The translations under genes were made by a program, and so were the position numbers. This document shows positions 55,134 through 64,000 of a DNA stretch of 64,000 nucleotides, one piece after another. The notes beneath the pieces are model-generated. The model worked only from the letters and a program-made list of their open reading frames with translations, had not been told where the DNA came from and made no database searches. The stretch is from Microbacterium hydrocarbonoxydans (lineage in GTDB: Bacteria; Actinomycetota; Actinomycetes; Actinomycetales; Microbacteriaceae). The stretch covers positions 1,302,001-1,366,000 of the forward strand of contig NZ_LR882982.1 of NCBI RefSeq assembly GCF_904831005.1. The letters are read 5' to 3'. Positions within the stretch are counted from its first letter, which is position 1; each line of letters starts with the position of its first letter.

Positions 55134-55904
55134 ATGACCACTGCTGCGAAGGCCAAGACCCTGATCGGACTCTACGAGGCGCCGGAGATCCTCCGCGTCG
55201 TGAATGTGTGGGACGTCGTGTCCGCCCGCGCGGTCGCGAAGCTTCCCGAGACGAAGGCGATCGCGACCGCCGGTCACGGGATCGCCGCATCGTTCGGCTT
55301 CGAGGACGGCACGATCACGCGCGACATCATGATCGACATGGTCGGGCGTATCGCGGCATCCGTCTCCGTGCCGGTGACCGCCGATCTCGACGACGGATAC
55401 GGCGACGCGGGGGAGACGACCCGACTCGCGATCGGCGCGGGAGTCGTCGGCGCCAACGTCGAAGACCGGCTCAAGCCGTTCGACGAGTCTGTCGCGGCCG
55501 TCGCGGCGATCGTCAAGGCCGCCGAAGCCGAGGGCGTTCCGTTCGCCCTGAACGCGCGCACCGACGCATTCGTCCGCGCCGGTCATCGCCCTGTCGCCGA
55601 GAGCGTCGCCGACGCGATCCAGCGCGGTCGCGCCTTCCTCGACGCGGGCGCCACGGCCGTCTTCGTGCCTGGCATGCTCGATGCCAACATCACCAGGCAG
55701 CTCGTGGAGGGACTCGGCGAGGGCAAGCTCAGCGTCATCGGACTTCCCGGAACCCTCGCTGCGTCCGAGTACGAGAAGCTCGGGGTCGCTCGTATCTCGT
55801 ACGGCCCGCTCCCTCAGCGCGTCGCGCTCACGGCGGTGCAGGATCTTGCTGCCAGTCTCTACGCCGGCGGTGTGATCCCCACAGGCCTTCCCGCACTCAA
55901 CTGA
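55134..55904 (+). CDS. Isocitrate lyase/PEP mutase family protein
   Basis: The 256-residue TIM-barrel protein belongs to the isocitrate lyase/phosphoenolpyruvate mutase superfamily. VWDVVSARAVAKLPETKAIATAGHGIAASFG (from residue 23, in parts), the metal-binding DLDDGYGD near residue 83, and GANVEDR near residue 104 are typical. ALNARTDAF follows near residue 139. The family includes lyases for methylisocitrate, oxaloacetate and 2,3-dimethylmalate; the catalytic loop is short and does not single one out. The transcript probably begins at the ATG. Confidence 0.85.
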   Translation: MTTAAKAKTLIGLYEAPEILRVVNVWDVVSARAVAKLPETKAIATAGHGIAASFGFEDGTITRDIMIDMVGRIAASVSVPVTADLDDGYGDAGETTRLAIGAGVVGANVEDRLKPFDESVAAVAAIVKAAEAEGVPFALNARTDAFVRAGHRPVAESVADAIQRGRAFLDAGATAVFVPGMLDANITRQLVEGLGEGKLSVIGLPGTLAASEYEKLGVARISYGPLPQRVALTAVQDLAASLYAGGVIPTGLPALN

Positions 55905-55935
55905 CCCGTCGCGAAATCGAGTGGCCACCGATCAG

Positions 55936-55941
55936 TAGACT
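55936..55941 (+). promoter_or_regulatory. -10 element TAGACT of proS
   Basis: The hexamer lies six bases before the GTG at 55948. Confidence 0.5.
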
Positions 55942-55947
55942 TGCCCG

Positions 55948-57702
55948 GTGGTCACTCGTCTTTCGAATTTCTTCCTCCGCACGCTCCGCGAAGACCCTGC
56001 AGGCGCAGAGGTCGCGAGTCACAAGCTGCTGATCCGCGCCGGATACATCCGACCGCAGGCCGCAGGCATCTTCGCGTGGCTCCCGCTCGGACTTCGAGTC
56101 AAGGCGAAGATCGAGACCGTCGTCCGCGAGGAGATGGCAGCCGCAGGCGCTCAGGAAGTGCACTTCCCTGCGCTGATGCCCCGTGAATCGTACGAGGCCA
56201 CCGGTCGCTGGGATGAGTACGGCGATCTCCTGTTCCGCCTCCAGGACCGCAAGGGCGGGCATTACCTCCTCGCGCCGACTCACGAAGAAGCGTTCACGCT
56301 GCTCGTGAAGGACCTGTACTCGTCGTACAAGGACCTGCCCCTCACGCTCTACCAGATCCAGGACAAGTACCGCGACGAGGCGCGTCCGCGGGCGGGCCTG
56401 CTCCGTGGCCGCGAGTTCACGATGAAGGACGCCTACTCGTTCGACTCGTCGGACGAGGGCCTCGAGGTCAGCTACCAGGCGCAGCGCGATGCGTACGAGC
56501 GCATCTTCCAGCGACTCGGCCTCGAATACGTCATCGTCCAGGCGGATGCCGGTGCGATGGGGGGCTCGCGCAGCGAGGAGTTCCTGCACCCGACCCCGGT
56601 CGGCGAAGACACCTTCGTTCGCAGCGCCGGGGGATACGCGGCGAACGTCGAGGCTTTCACGACGGCTGTGCCCGACGCGATCGCGTTCGATGCGACCGCC
56701 GCTCCCGTGGTCTTCGACTCTCCGGACACGCCCACGATCGAGACGCTCGTCGCACACTCGAACGCGAACCTGGACGGCGAGTACACCGCCGCCGACACGC
56801 TGAAGAATGTCGTGCTCGCGCTCACACACCTCGACGGCACCCGCGAACTGGTGGTCGTCGGCATTCCCGGTGACCGGGAGGTCGATGAGAAGCGCGCCGA
56901 GGTCGCCTTCGCGCCCGCCGAGGTCGAGACGGCGACGGCCGAGGACTTCGAGAAGAACCCGCTGCTCGTCAAGGGCTACATCGGCCCGTGGTCGCCCACC
57001 GGCGCCGTGCTCGGCGAGGAGTCCGCCACCGGCATCCGGTACCTGGTGGATCCCCGTGTGAGTGAGGGGACCAGCTGGATCACCGGAGCGAACATCGATC
57101 AGAAGCACGCGCACTCCGTTGTCGCAGGACGGGACTTCTTCGCAGACGGCATCGTCGAGATCGCGAACGTCAGGGCGGGCGACCCCGCTCCCGACGGCTC
57201 AGGCCCGGTGGAGCTCGCGCGCGGCATGGAGATCGGACACGTCTTCCAGCTCGGCCGCAAGTACGCCGAGGCACTCGGACTCAAGGTGCTCAACGAGAAC
57301 GGCAAGCTCGTGACGGTCACGATGGGTTCGTACGGAATCGGGGTGACCCGCATCCTCGCGATCATCGCCGAGCTGAACAATGACGAGAAGGGGCTCATCT
57401 GGCCGGCATCCGTCGCGCCCTTCGACGTGCAGGTCGTCGCGGCCGGCCGCGACCAGGTGGCGTTCGACGTGGCTGCCGGTCTCTCTGCTCAGCTCGAATC
57501 CGCGGGTCTCGACGTGCTCTACGACGACCGCCCGAAGGTCTCACCCGGAGTCAAGTTCGGGGACGCGGAACTCGTGGGCGTGCCGAAGATCGTCATCGTC
57601 GGCCGTGGTGCCGCCGACGGCCAGGTCGAGTTGTGGGATCGGAGCACCGGAGACCGCAGTGCGGTGTCCGTCGCAGAGGCCCTCGAGCAGTTGACCCGCT
57701 GA
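55948..57702 (+). CDS. proS: Prolyl-tRNA synthetase
   Basis: ProS charges tRNA-Pro. The 584-residue protein is the bacterial class II form with an inserted editing domain (INS, about 225-400) that clears Ala-tRNA-Pro. Motif 1 is near the N-terminus ([19 protein letters not shown]), motif 2 is [24 protein letters not shown], and motif 3 is [12 protein letters not shown] near residue 458. The C-terminal anticodon-binding domain is complete ([24 protein letters not shown]). It stands on the same strand as nusA and infB. Confidence 0.98.
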   Translation: MVTRLSNFFLRTLREDPAGAEVASHKLLIRAGYIRPQAAGIFAWLPLGLRVKAKIETVVREEMAAAGAQEVHFPALMPRESYEATGRWDEYGDLLFRLQDRKGGHYLLAPTHEEAFTLLVKDLYSSYKDLPLTLYQIQDKYRDEARPRAGLLRGREFTMKDAYSFDSSDEGLEVSYQAQRDAYERIFQRLGLEYVIVQADAGAMGGSRSEEFLHPTPVGEDTFVRSAGGYAANVEAFTTAVPDAIAFDATAAPVVFDSPDTPTIETLVAHSNANLDGEYTAADTLKNVVLALTHLDGTRELVVVGIPGDREVDEKRAEVAFAPAEVETATAEDFEKNPLLVKGYIGPWSPTGAVLGEESATGIRYLVDPRVSEGTSWITGANIDQKHAHSVVAGRDFFADGIVEIANVRAGDPAPDGSGPVELARGMEIGHVFQLGRKYAEALGLKVLNENGKLVTVTMGSYGIGVTRILAIIAELNNDEKGLIWPASVAPFDVQVVAAGRDQVAFDVAAGLSAQLESAGLDVLYDDRPKVSPGVKFGDAELVGVPKIVIVGRGAADGQVELWDRSTGDRSAVSVAEALEQLTR

Positions 57703-57716
57703 CCCGCGGACAGACG

Positions 57717-57748
57717 ATGCCGCGCACCGGGAACGAGGTGCGCGGCAT
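57717..57748. terminator. Hairpin between proS and the convergent PNPOx-like gene
   Basis: ATGCCGCGCACC pairs perfectly with GGTGCGCGGCAT around eight bases. Convergent genes end on both sides, so it may serve both. Confidence 0.75.
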
Positions 57749-57777
57749 TCCTGTCGCCGCCGAGAGGGGGCGTCCGG

Positions 57778-58281
57778 TCAGCAGACGATGCGGCCGTGAT
57801 TCATGATGTCGTCATCGGGGGTGTCCTTGGTCACGAGGGCCTTGAGCGCGCCGGCCGCCATCGCGATCTTGCCCTTGGCAGGCTCCCAGTACTCGGTCAC
57901 CGTCGGCGTCACCTTGAGAAGCGCGATGCCGGGCGTGTCGAGACCTTCCTCGAACCAGATGTCGAGCGAGGGCGAATAGAGCTCTTCCATCTTCGCGGGA
58001 TCGTGCACGATCGACGCGTTGCCTGCCACCGACACATACCGCATGCCCTTGGCGTCGCAGTAGGCGAGGCCGACCTGCCGATGCGCCCGTGCCTCGTCGA
58101 CCTTCTCGGTGTCCTCCGCGGTGAAGAACCAGATGTCGCCGGCTTCGTCCATCTGCCGGGTCGACATCGGCCTGCTCACCAGATTGCCGTCTTCGTCGGT
58201 CGTCGTCAGCATCGTGAAGTCGATGTCCTCGACGAGCTCGGTCACGCGCGCCAGTGCTTCGGGTCCAGTGATCTCTGTCAT
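57778..58281 (-). CDS. Pyridoxamine 5'-phosphate oxidase-like (general stress) protein
   Basis: The 167-residue protein has the split-barrel flavin-binding fold of the PNPOx-like stress protein 26 group. FTMLTTTDEDGNLVSRPMS, DIWFFTAEDTEKVDEARAHRQVGLAY and YVSVAGNASIVHD are characteristic. The last 40 residues carry an Ala- and Lys-rich helix. It is unlikely to be true PdxH, being too short and lacking its PLP-site residues. CACAGT stands six bases before the ATG at 58281. It may bind FMN or F420; function unknown. Confidence 0.85.
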   Translation of the reverse strand: MTEITGPEALARVTELVEDIDFTMLTTTDEDGNLVSRPMSTRQMDEAGDIWFFTAEDTEKVDEARAHRQVGLAYCDAKGMRYVSVAGNASIVHDPAKMEELYSPSLDIWFEEGLDTPGIALLKVTPTVTEYWEPAKGKIAMAAGALKALVTKDTPDDDIMNHGRIVC

Positions 58282-58401
58282 GCTGCCACTGTGGCCCAGC
58301 GTGTCCGTCTTCGCACGGGCGTTGACAGGCGGCTTCGCGCATGGTGGGGCAGGCGGCGTTGCGGGGACCCGCCCGACATCGCCTCGTGACAGGCTGGACG
58401 C

Positions 58402-59442
58402 ATGACCGACGAGCTGCTGCCCGAAACGTTGAGTGCTGAGATCAACAACGTCCTCGACGAGGCGGGCGTGAAGACCGATCGCAGGCTGGTCATGCGCATG
58501 ATGCGCACGGCTGTGCTGCTGGGAGAGGACGGAACCGACCGCCTCGACCTGAAGATCGCTTCGGCAGCCCTCGCAGAGATGCGTGACGCCTTCCGGCTGT
58601 TCGCCCCCTTCGAAGGCGTGCCGAAGGTCACGGTCTTCGGCTCGGCCCGGACGCGCCACGACGACCCGCTCTACGTGCAGGCTCGCGACGTCGCTGCCGC
58701 TCTGGCAGCGGACGGGTGGATGGTCGTGACCGGCGCCGGGCCGGGAATCATGCAGGCCGCCGCCGAAGGAGCGGGTCCTGCGCTCTCGCTCGGGGTCTCG
58801 ATCAGGCTGCCCTTCGAAGAGAAGGCCAACAGTCTGATCGCGGCGAGCGAGCACGTCGTCGCGATGAAGTACTTCTTCACCCGCAAGCTCATGCTGATCA
58901 AGGAATCCAGTGGTTTCATCTGTCTGCCTGGTGGATTCGGCACACTCGACGAGATGTTCGAGCTCTTGACGCTGCAGCAGACCGGGAAGGCAGAACCGAC
59001 GCCGATCGTTCTGCTCGATGAGCCCGGTGGAACCTTCTGGCACGGGCTCAAGCGATTCATCGACGAGGACCTCGCGCCCACGGGTGTGATCTCCGAGGGC
59101 GACTTCGATCGGGTGGTGATCACCGACTCGGTCGAGTCGGCCGCGGCGGTGATCGCGGGGTTCTGGAAGAACTACGACTCTCTGCGCTGGGTGGGGGATT
59201 CGCTGGTGCTCAGACTGCGCGTCGCGCCGACCGATGCCGAGCTCGACGAGCTCAACGACCGGTTCGCGGGCATGCTGGCGGCCGGACGGATCGAGCGGAC
59301 CGACCCGCGGTCGGCGGAGGTCGCAGACGACGACCTGGTGCACCTTCCTCGCCTTGCCCTGCATCTCGACCAGCGACAGGTCGGGAACCTGTTCCACCTG
59401 ATCCGCGCGATCAACTCGCTGGAGTCTGCTCCCGCGCAGTGA
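58402..59442 (+). CDS. LOG family protein (TIGR00730/lysine decarboxylase-like fold)
   Basis: The 346-residue protein has the Rossmann fold of the LOG family. The family motif is LPGGFGTLDEMFELLTLQQT (PGGxGTxxE near residue 176), and TGAGPGIMQAAAEGA is the nucleotide loop near residue 112. LOG proteins hydrolyse cytokinin or other nucleoside monophosphates to the base and ribose 5-phosphate. The length exceeds plant LOGs because of an N-terminal helical part and a C-terminal extension of about 80 residues. CAGGCT stands six bases before the ATG. The last 32 bases overlap the convergent amine oxidase gene. Confidence 0.87.
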   Translation: MTDELLPETLSAEINNVLDEAGVKTDRRLVMRMMRTAVLLGEDGTDRLDLKIASAALAEMRDAFRLFAPFEGVPKVTVFGSARTRHDDPLYVQARDVAAALAADGWMVVTGAGPGIMQAAAEGAGPALSLGVSIRLPFEEKANSLIAASEHVVAMKYFFTRKLMLIKESSGFICLPGGFGTLDEMFELLTLQQTGKAEPTPIVLLDEPGGTFWHGLKRFIDEDLAPTGVISEGDFDRVVITDSVESAAAVIAGFWKNYDSLRWVGDSLVLRLRVAPTDAELDELNDRFAGMLAAGRIERTDPRSAEVADDDLVHLPRLALHLDQRQVGNLFHLIRAINSLESAPAQ

Positions 59443-60766
59443 TGCCGGCGGCGAACGCCTCCAGTTCGACCGGTGCGCCCAGGATGCGCTCCGCCGCGCG
59501 GTGACCGGAATAGTAGGCAGCCCCCACCGTGGCCGGCTCATCACCCCACGTCGCCTCGCCGGCGAAGTGCAGCACTCCGTCGACAGGCCCCGCGAGGGCG
59601 TCGTGGTCATGGTGCGACGACCCCACGGCGAGATGCGAGTAGGAACCGTTCGAGAAGGCATCCTGTCCCCACCGTGTGACCCAGTGGGCGGTGGGTTCGC
59701 CGACGACACCCGGGTAGAGGCGCCGCAGGGCGGTCATGACGTCGGCGACGATCTCATCGTCGGACAGCTCCTGCATCCGTCGTCCGAACGGGCCGGCTGC
59801 GAAGGTCAGCAATGTGGGAAGCCCGCTGACCGCCGAGACGTCGTACCACGAGTGCCAGTGCTCGCCCGCCTCGCCGAGGGCTCGCAGAACGTAGCTGTCC
59901 TCGTTCCAGAAGCGTTCCGGGAACTGGACGAAGACCTTGTTGAACACCCCCATGCCCAATCGGGCGATCGGTCCGGCGAGCTCGTCGGGCAGGGGAGGGG
60001 CGAAGTCGATCGACTGTGCCTGGAGCACTCCGAGCGGCACGGTGACCAGCGCAGTGCGGGCCGAGAACTCTGCGTGCTCGGTCGACACCGTGACACCCGA
60101 CTCGGTCCGCGCGATGCGTGTGACGACGTGCCCCAGACGGACGTCGAGTCCTGCGGCGATGCGGCGCGGAAGCTCGTCGTACCCGCGAGGGAAGATGACC
60201 TCATCGCCGTCGATCGCGTCTTCGTCGAGACCGTGGGCGTCGAGGTCTCCGATCCAGGCACCGCACTGCTCCTCCACGCGGTGTCGGAAGAACTCGCGGA
60301 TCTCGTCGATGCGTTCCGGGTCGAAGCCGGAGCGGTCCAGCGCGCGCTCCGTGACATCGAGATACGTGTCGCCGGGCGAGGATCGCATGATCTCCTCGGT
60401 CAGCAGGCGATCCGCCCGTTCGACGTCCGAGACCCAGCGGGAGGTGCTCGCGGCGTCCATGGCCCTGCCGTCGCCGTCGAAGTTCTCGATCGGCCGCCCC
60501 CCGACCTGGAAGCTGCCGACGGTGTACTCGAGGGTGGGGATGTCGAGGGCTTGCACCAGGTCCCACAGCCGAGAACCGCGGATGCCGTGGACCCACGACG
60601 CGCCGAGGTCGACGGGGAAACCCGCTGCGCGATCGGTGTGCATCCGACCGCCGACACGATCCCGCGCCTCCAGGACCACGACGTCGCTTCCGGCGTCGGC
60701 GAGCATGCGGGCCGCCGTCACTCCCGACATCCCTGCCCCGATCACGATCGTGTCGTACGTCGTCAC
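59411..60766 (-). CDS. Flavin monoamine oxidase-like FAD-dependent oxidoreductase
   Basis: The 451-residue protein is an FAD oxidoreductase of the amine oxidase type. The dinucleotide motif is VIGAGMSGVTAARMLADAGSD at residue 7, followed by LEARDRVGGRMHTDRAAGFPVDLGASWVHG (in parts) for FAD. The C-terminal FAD motif is VLHFAGEATWGDEPATVGAAYYSGHRAAERIL. GTG at 60766 is chosen because AGGAGG stands at an ideal distance. It would oxidise amines or polyamines; the substrate is unknown. The last 32 bases overlap the convergent LOG gene. Confidence 0.9.
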   Translation of the reverse strand: MTTYDTIVIGAGMSGVTAARMLADAGSDVVVLEARDRVGGRMHTDRAAGFPVDLGASWVHGIRGSRLWDLVQALDIPTLEYTVGSFQVGGRPIENFDGDGRAMDAASTSRWVSDVERADRLLTEEIMRSSPGDTYLDVTERALDRSGFDPERIDEIREFFRHRVEEQCGAWIGDLDAHGLDEDAIDGDEVIFPRGYDELPRRIAAGLDVRLGHVVTRIARTESGVTVSTEHAEFSARTALVTVPLGVLQAQSIDFAPPLPDELAGPIARLGMGVFNKVFVQFPERFWNEDSYVLRALGEAGEHWHSWYDVSAVSGLPTLLTFAAGPFGRRMQELSDDEIVADVMTALRRLYPGVVGEPTAHWVTRWGQDAFSNGSYSHLAVGSSHHDHDALAGPVDGVLHFAGEATWGDEPATVGAAYYSGHRAAERILGAPVELEAFAAGITAREQTPAS

Positions 60767-60836
60767 TGAGTCCTCCTGCGTGCTCGGCACCGCGTCGGTG
60801 CGGCCGCCTCCGTGGCAACGGGCGGTGGGCACAGGG

Positions 60837-60842
60837 TATCGT
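60837..60842 (+). promoter_or_regulatory. Candidate -10 element of the nusA-ylxR-infB cluster
   Basis: TATCGT stands 55 bases before the nusA start; TACGGA at 60845 is an alternative. No clear -35. Confidence 0.3.
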
Positions 60843-60897
60843 GGTACGGATGTCGTGCGTGCACACCCGCGCGACGAGAGCTGAATAGGGAGCCGTC

Positions 60898-61881
60898 ATG
60901 GATATCGAACTGAGTCTGCTGCGTGGGATCGAGAAGGAGAAGGCGATCCCCTTCGACGAGCTGGTCTCGATCATCGAACAGGCCATCCTGACCGCCTACT
61001 CCAAGCACGTCTCCGCAGACGGCCCCGCGCCCGAGGGAGTGCGCGTCGAACTCGATCGTCGCACCGGTCATGTCGCCGTGCTGCAGGCCGTCAAGGACGA
61101 AGAGGGCGCGATCATCGGCGAAGAGGACGCGATGCCGGATGACTTCGGTCGCATCGCCGCCTTCGCCGCGAAGCAGGTCATCAGCCAGCGTCTGCGCGAC
61201 ATCGCGGACGACGTGGTGCTCGGTGACTTCAAGGACAAGGAAGGCGACATCGTCGCCGGAGTCATCCAGCAGGGTCCCAACCCGCGCATGATCCACGTCG
61301 ATCTCGGAGCGGTCGAGGCGATCCTCCCGCCGGAGGAGCAGGTTCCTGGCGAGGAGTACACGCACGGTTCGCGTCTGCGGGTCTATGTGACCAGCGTCGC
61401 CAAGGGGCTCAAGGGGCCTCAGATCACCGTCTCGCGCACGCACCCGGGTCTCGTCCGCAAGCTGTTCGCGCTCGAGGTGCCCGAGATCGCGGCGGGTCTC
61501 GTCGAGATCGTCTCGCTCGCCCGCGAGGCCGGTCACCGCACGAAGATCGCCGTCAGGGCCAACGACCCGGCGATCAACGCCAAGGGCGCCTGCATCGGTG
61601 AGATGGGTCGACGCGTGCGTGCCGTCACCGAAGAGCTCGCGGGGGAGAAGATCGACATCGTCGACCATGATCCCGAGCTCGCCGCGTTCGTCGCGAACGC
61701 TCTCTCGCCCGCCAAGGTGACGAGCGCGTTCATCCTCGACGCCAACACCAAAGCCGTCCGCGCCCTCGTGCCCGACTACCAGCTGTCGCTGGCGATCGGC
61801 AAGGAGGGGCAGAACGCCCGTCTTGCAGCCAAGCTCACGGGCGCCAAGATCGACATCCAGCCGGACAGCGTGCTCGACTGA
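60898..61881 (+). CDS. nusA: Transcription termination/antitermination factor NusA
   Basis: NusA binds RNA polymerase and controls pausing, termination and antitermination. The 327-residue protein has the N-terminal polymerase-binding domain (MDIELSLLRGIEKEKAIPFDELV), an S1 domain and two KH domains. KH1 holds GACIGEMGRRVRAVTEELAGEKIDIV, and KH2 holds IGKEGQNARLAAKLTGAKIDI. It lacks the C-terminal acidic repeats of E. coli NusA, as is usual in actinobacteria. AGGGAG precedes the ATG. rimP, often directly upstream of nusA, is not found here. Confidence 0.97.
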   Translation: MDIELSLLRGIEKEKAIPFDELVSIIEQAILTAYSKHVSADGPAPEGVRVELDRRTGHVAVLQAVKDEEGAIIGEEDAMPDDFGRIAAFAAKQVISQRLRDIADDVVLGDFKDKEGDIVAGVIQQGPNPRMIHVDLGAVEAILPPEEQVPGEEYTHGSRLRVYVTSVAKGLKGPQITVSRTHPGLVRKLFALEVPEIAAGLVEIVSLAREAGHRTKIAVRANDPAINAKGACIGEMGRRVRAVTEELAGEKIDIVDHDPELAAFVANALSPAKVTSAFILDANTKAVRALVPDYQLSLAIGKEGQNARLAAKLTGAKIDIQPDSVLD

Positions 61882-61940
61882 CCGATCGACGCACCCGACT
61901 CGCGACCGTCGCGTGAGTCAGGGGGGAAGTCAGGTGTAAG

Positions 61941-62195
61941 ATGGAACCTGTACGAATGTGCGTCGGCTGTCGCACGCGTGCTCCCCGCTCCGCTCTTCTC
62001 AGAGTGGTGTGCCGGAACGACACGCTCATTCTCGATGAGCGTGCAGTTCTGCCAGGACGAGGCGCGTGGGTCCATCCGACACCTGAATGCATGGATGCCG
62101 CTCTGCGGCGTCGCGCTTTCGGACGAGCACTGCGCGTGTCCAGCGATCTGGACACGCGGAACATCGAACAGCACCCACCAAGAAACAAAGGCTGA
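61941..62195 (+). CDS. ylxR: YlxR family (DUF448) RNA-binding protein
   Basis: This 84-residue protein lies between nusA and infB, the usual place of ylxR. The family motif is MCVGCRTRAPRSALLRVV, with GRGAWVHPTPECMDAALRRRAFGRALR in the second half. YlxR proteins bind RNA and in some bacteria RNase P; the role is not settled. ATG at 61941 is preceded by AGGTG; an ATG at 61956 is a possible alternative. It is part of the nusA-ylxR-infB operon. Confidence 0.93.
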   Translation: MEPVRMCVGCRTRAPRSALLRVVCRNDTLILDERAVLPGRGAWVHPTPECMDAALRRRAFGRALRVSSDLDTRNIEQHPPRNKG

Positions 62196-62290
62196 ACGGC
62201 TATGGAAACAAAGTGAACGGCTCGAAATGAGACCCGTCCGCGACTAGTGGTCTGCCCTGTCTGGGTGGACCGACCCCAGACAGGAGAATT

Positions 62291-64000
62291 GTGGCTGGTA
62301 AACCACGCGTACACGAGATCGCCGCCGAACTCGGCGTCGACAGCAAGATCGCACTTGCGAAGCTCAAGGAACTCGGAGAGTTCGTCAAGAGCCCCTCTTC
62401 CACCATCGAACCGCCGGTGGCGCGCAAGCTGCGTGCTGCCATCGAGTCCGATGCATCACTGAAGGCATCCGCCGAGGCGGCGCCTGCAGCCAAGCCCGCG
62501 GCTTCCGGCGCGAAGTCCGCCGCGACCGGCGCCAAGCCGGCCGCCCCCGGACGTGCTCCGAAGCCCGGTGCTCCCGTTCCCGGTCCGAAGCCCGGACCGA
62601 AGCCGGCTCCCGAGGCTCCGGCCGTCGAGACCCCGGCAGCACCCGCCGAGGTGTCCGCTCCGGCGGCGCCCTCGGCTCCCGCCTCTGGTGAGGACGCGGC
62701 TCCCAAGCCGTCCGGCGACGCCGCGCCCAAGCCCGGCGCCCCGCGCCCCGGCAACAACCCGTTCTCGTCGGCGCAGGGCATGGGCCAGCGCCCGACGGGC
62801 CCGCGTCCCGGCAACAACCCGTTCGCGTCCGCCCAGGGCATGGGCCAGCGCCCGACGCCCGGCAACATCCCGCGTCCGCAGGCTCCGCGTCCGGGCGCTC
62901 CGCGCCCGGGTGCTCCTCGCCCCGGTTCCCCCCGGCCCGGCGCTCCGCGCGGTGGCCAGGGCGGTCGTCCCGGTGCTCCGTTCCAGCAGCGTCCTGGCGG
63001 CCCCGGCCGTCCCGGCGGTGCCGGTGGACCCGGTGGCGGCCCCGGTGCTCGTCCCGGTGGCGGTGGCGGCTTCGCAGGTCGTCCCGGTGGCGGCGGCGGT
63101 CGCGGTCGTGGCCCCGGCGGAGGTACCGCAGGTGCCTTCGGCAAGGGCGGCGGCAAGAGCAAGCAGCGCAAGTCGCGGCGGGCGAAGCGGCAAGAGTTCG
63201 AGATGCGGAGTGCTCCGGTCGTCGGTGGCGTCAACGTCACCCGCGGCAACGGAGAGATCATCCGCATGCGCCGCGGCGCATCCATCGCGGACTTCGCCGA
63301 CAAGATCGAGACGCTGACCGGTTACACGGTTCAGCCCGGAACCCTCGTCACGATCCTCTTCAACCTCGGCGAGATGGCCACGGCCACCGAGTCGCTGGAC
63401 GAGGCGACGTTCGAGGTCCTGGGAGCCGAGCTCGGCTACAAGATCCAGATGGTCTCGCCCGAAGACGAGGACAAGGAGCTCCTCGAGGGCTTCGGTCTCA
63501 ACCTCGAGCAGGAGCTCGAGGAAGAGAGCGAAGACGACCTCGAGATCCGTCCCCCCGTCGTCACGGTCATGGGTCACGTCGATCACGGTAAGACCCGACT
63601 CCTCGACGCGATCCGTCAGACCAACGTCATCGAGGGTGAGGCCGGCGGCATCACCCAGCACATCGGTGCGTACCAGGTCTGGACCGAGCACGAGGGCATC
63701 GAGCGCGCCATCACCTTCATCGACACCCCCGGTCACGAGGCGTTCACCGCCATGCGTGCCCGTGGAGCGCAGGTCACCGACCTCGCGATCCTGGTGGTCG
63801 CGGCCGACGACGGCATCATGCCGCAGACGGTCGAGGCGTTGAACCACGCCCAGGCGGCGAACGTGCCGATCGTGGTCGCGGTCAACAAGGTCGACAAGCC
63901 GGACGCCAACCCGGCCAAGGTGCGCCAGCAGCTCACCGAGTACGGCCTGGTCGCCGAGGAGTACGGCGGAGACGTCATGTTCGTCGACGTGTCGGCTCGT
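62291..64000 (+). CDS. infB: Translation initiation factor IF-2 (3' end outside the window)
   Basis: IF-2 is the GTPase that brings initiator tRNA to the ribosome. The visible 570 codons cover an N-terminal IF2_N-type motif ([28 protein letters not shown]) and a long low-complexity Pro/Gly/Ala/Arg-rich region (about 55-305) with a 60-base duplication. A second IF2_N segment near residue 318 follows, then the start of the G domain. The P-loop is GHVDHGKT (428-435), DTPGHEAF is G3, and VNKVDKP is G4. GTG at 62291 follows AGGAG. The gene runs off the right edge. Confidence 0.98.
   Translation, partial: MAGKPRVHEIAAELGVDSKIALAKLKELGEFVKSPSSTIEPPVARKLRAAIESDASLKASAEAAPAAKPAASGAKSAATGAKPAAPGRAPKPGAPVPGPKPGPKPAPEAPAVETPAAPAEVSAPAAPSAPASGEDAAPKPSGDAAPKPGAPRPGNNPFSSAQGMGQRPTGPRPGNNPFASAQGMGQRPTPGNIPRPQAPRPGAPRPGAPRPGSPRPGAPRGGQGGRPGAPFQQRPGGPGRPGGAGGPGGGPGARPGGGGGFAGRPGGGGGRGRGPGGGTAGAFGKGGGKSKQRKSRRAKRQEFEMRSAPVVGGVNVTRGNGEIIRMRRGASIADFADKIETLTGYTVQPGTLVTILFNLGEMATATESLDEATFEVLGAELGYKIQMVSPEDEDKELLEGFGLNLEQELEEESEDDLEIRPPVVTVMGHVDHGKTRLLDAIRQTNVIEGEAGGITQHIGAYQVWTEHEGIERAITFIDTPGHEAFTAMRARGAQVTDLAILVVAADDGIMPQTVEALNHAQAANVPIVVAVNKVDKPDANPAKVRQQLTEYGLVAEEYGGDVMFVDVSAR
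62742..62861 (+). repeat. 60-base tandem duplication in infB
   Basis: Two 60-base units (62742-62801 and 62802-62861) encode [20 protein letters not shown] and a near copy with one Ser-to-Ala change. The duplication lies in the disordered linker and keeps the frame. Confidence 0.8.

Overview
The window is a gene-dense, high-GC stretch of an actinobacterial chromosome. The best fit is Microbacteriaceae, probably Microbacterium. The case rests on the order rho-prfA ... prmC-tsaC-wecA-like-atpI-like-atpBEFHAGDC, the order dxr ... rseP ... ispG ... proS ... nusA-ylxR-infB, GC-rich codon use, and many starts that look leaderless. Genus-level assignment is an inference from gene order and protein style; no search was run. 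No gene-free gap exceeds 300 bases. No CRISPR array, insertion sequence or prophage was seen.

Layout. 1-3260: a divergent zinc-uptake locus of the AztABCD type with a Zur-like palindrome between the two arms. 3271-6253: a DHA2-type MFS exporter with a perfect palindrome on its start region, an FMN reductase and a RibD-C/DHFR-like protein. 6325-9847: tRNA-Arg(CCG), a membrane-linked SGNH hydrolase, argS and a DUF2993 protein. 9851-14780: a BrkB-like membrane protein, then lysA-hom-thrB of the aspartate pathway. 14978-18069: rho and prfA. 18121-24126: about 6 kb holding a CitA/CitB-like two-component system, a CitMHS transporter, a small 4-TM protein, cysE and cysK. This block separates prfA from prmC. 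24226-34529: prmC, tsaC, a WecA/MraY-like transferase, an AtpI-like protein and the complete F1Fo ATP synthase operon, ending in a hairpin. 34602-40215: yaaA, a DUF5684-like protein with proline-rich repeats, a stub of an aldo/keto reductase gene, a PP2C phosphatase, and an EccC-like FtsK/SpoIIIE ATPase gene broken by one in-frame TGA. 40256-43742: asparaginase, OsmC, an acyltransferase and a FKBP lipoprotein. 43780-52611: dxr, a MurE-like ligase, a copper-type YcnI pair, rseP, a fused anthranilate synthase behind a Trp attenuator, and ispG. 52694-64000: an AlaX-like editing protein, an RNB ribonuclease, a PEP mutase-family enzyme, proS, a PNPOx-like protein, a LOG-family protein, an amine oxidase, nusA, ylxR and the first 570 codons of infB.

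How the genes fit together. Most of the window is housekeeping: ATP synthesis, isoprenoid precursors (dxr, ispG), translation (argS, proS, prfA, prmC, tsaC, infB), transcription control (rho, nusA), and amino acids (lysA, hom, thrB, cysE, cysK, trpEG). The accessory parts are the zinc locus, the citrate-type sensory transport module, the EccC/PP2C locus and the YcnI pair.

The most useful observations are these: the in-frame stop inside the EccC-like gene; a textbook trp leader peptide and attenuator; a strikingly regular layout in which [T/C]AnnnT lies 6-7 bases before the start codon of 18 genes, implying leaderless mRNAs and fixing several starts; a MurE-like ligase with HHPR where DNPR would be expected; and the Zur-box-controlled azt locus.
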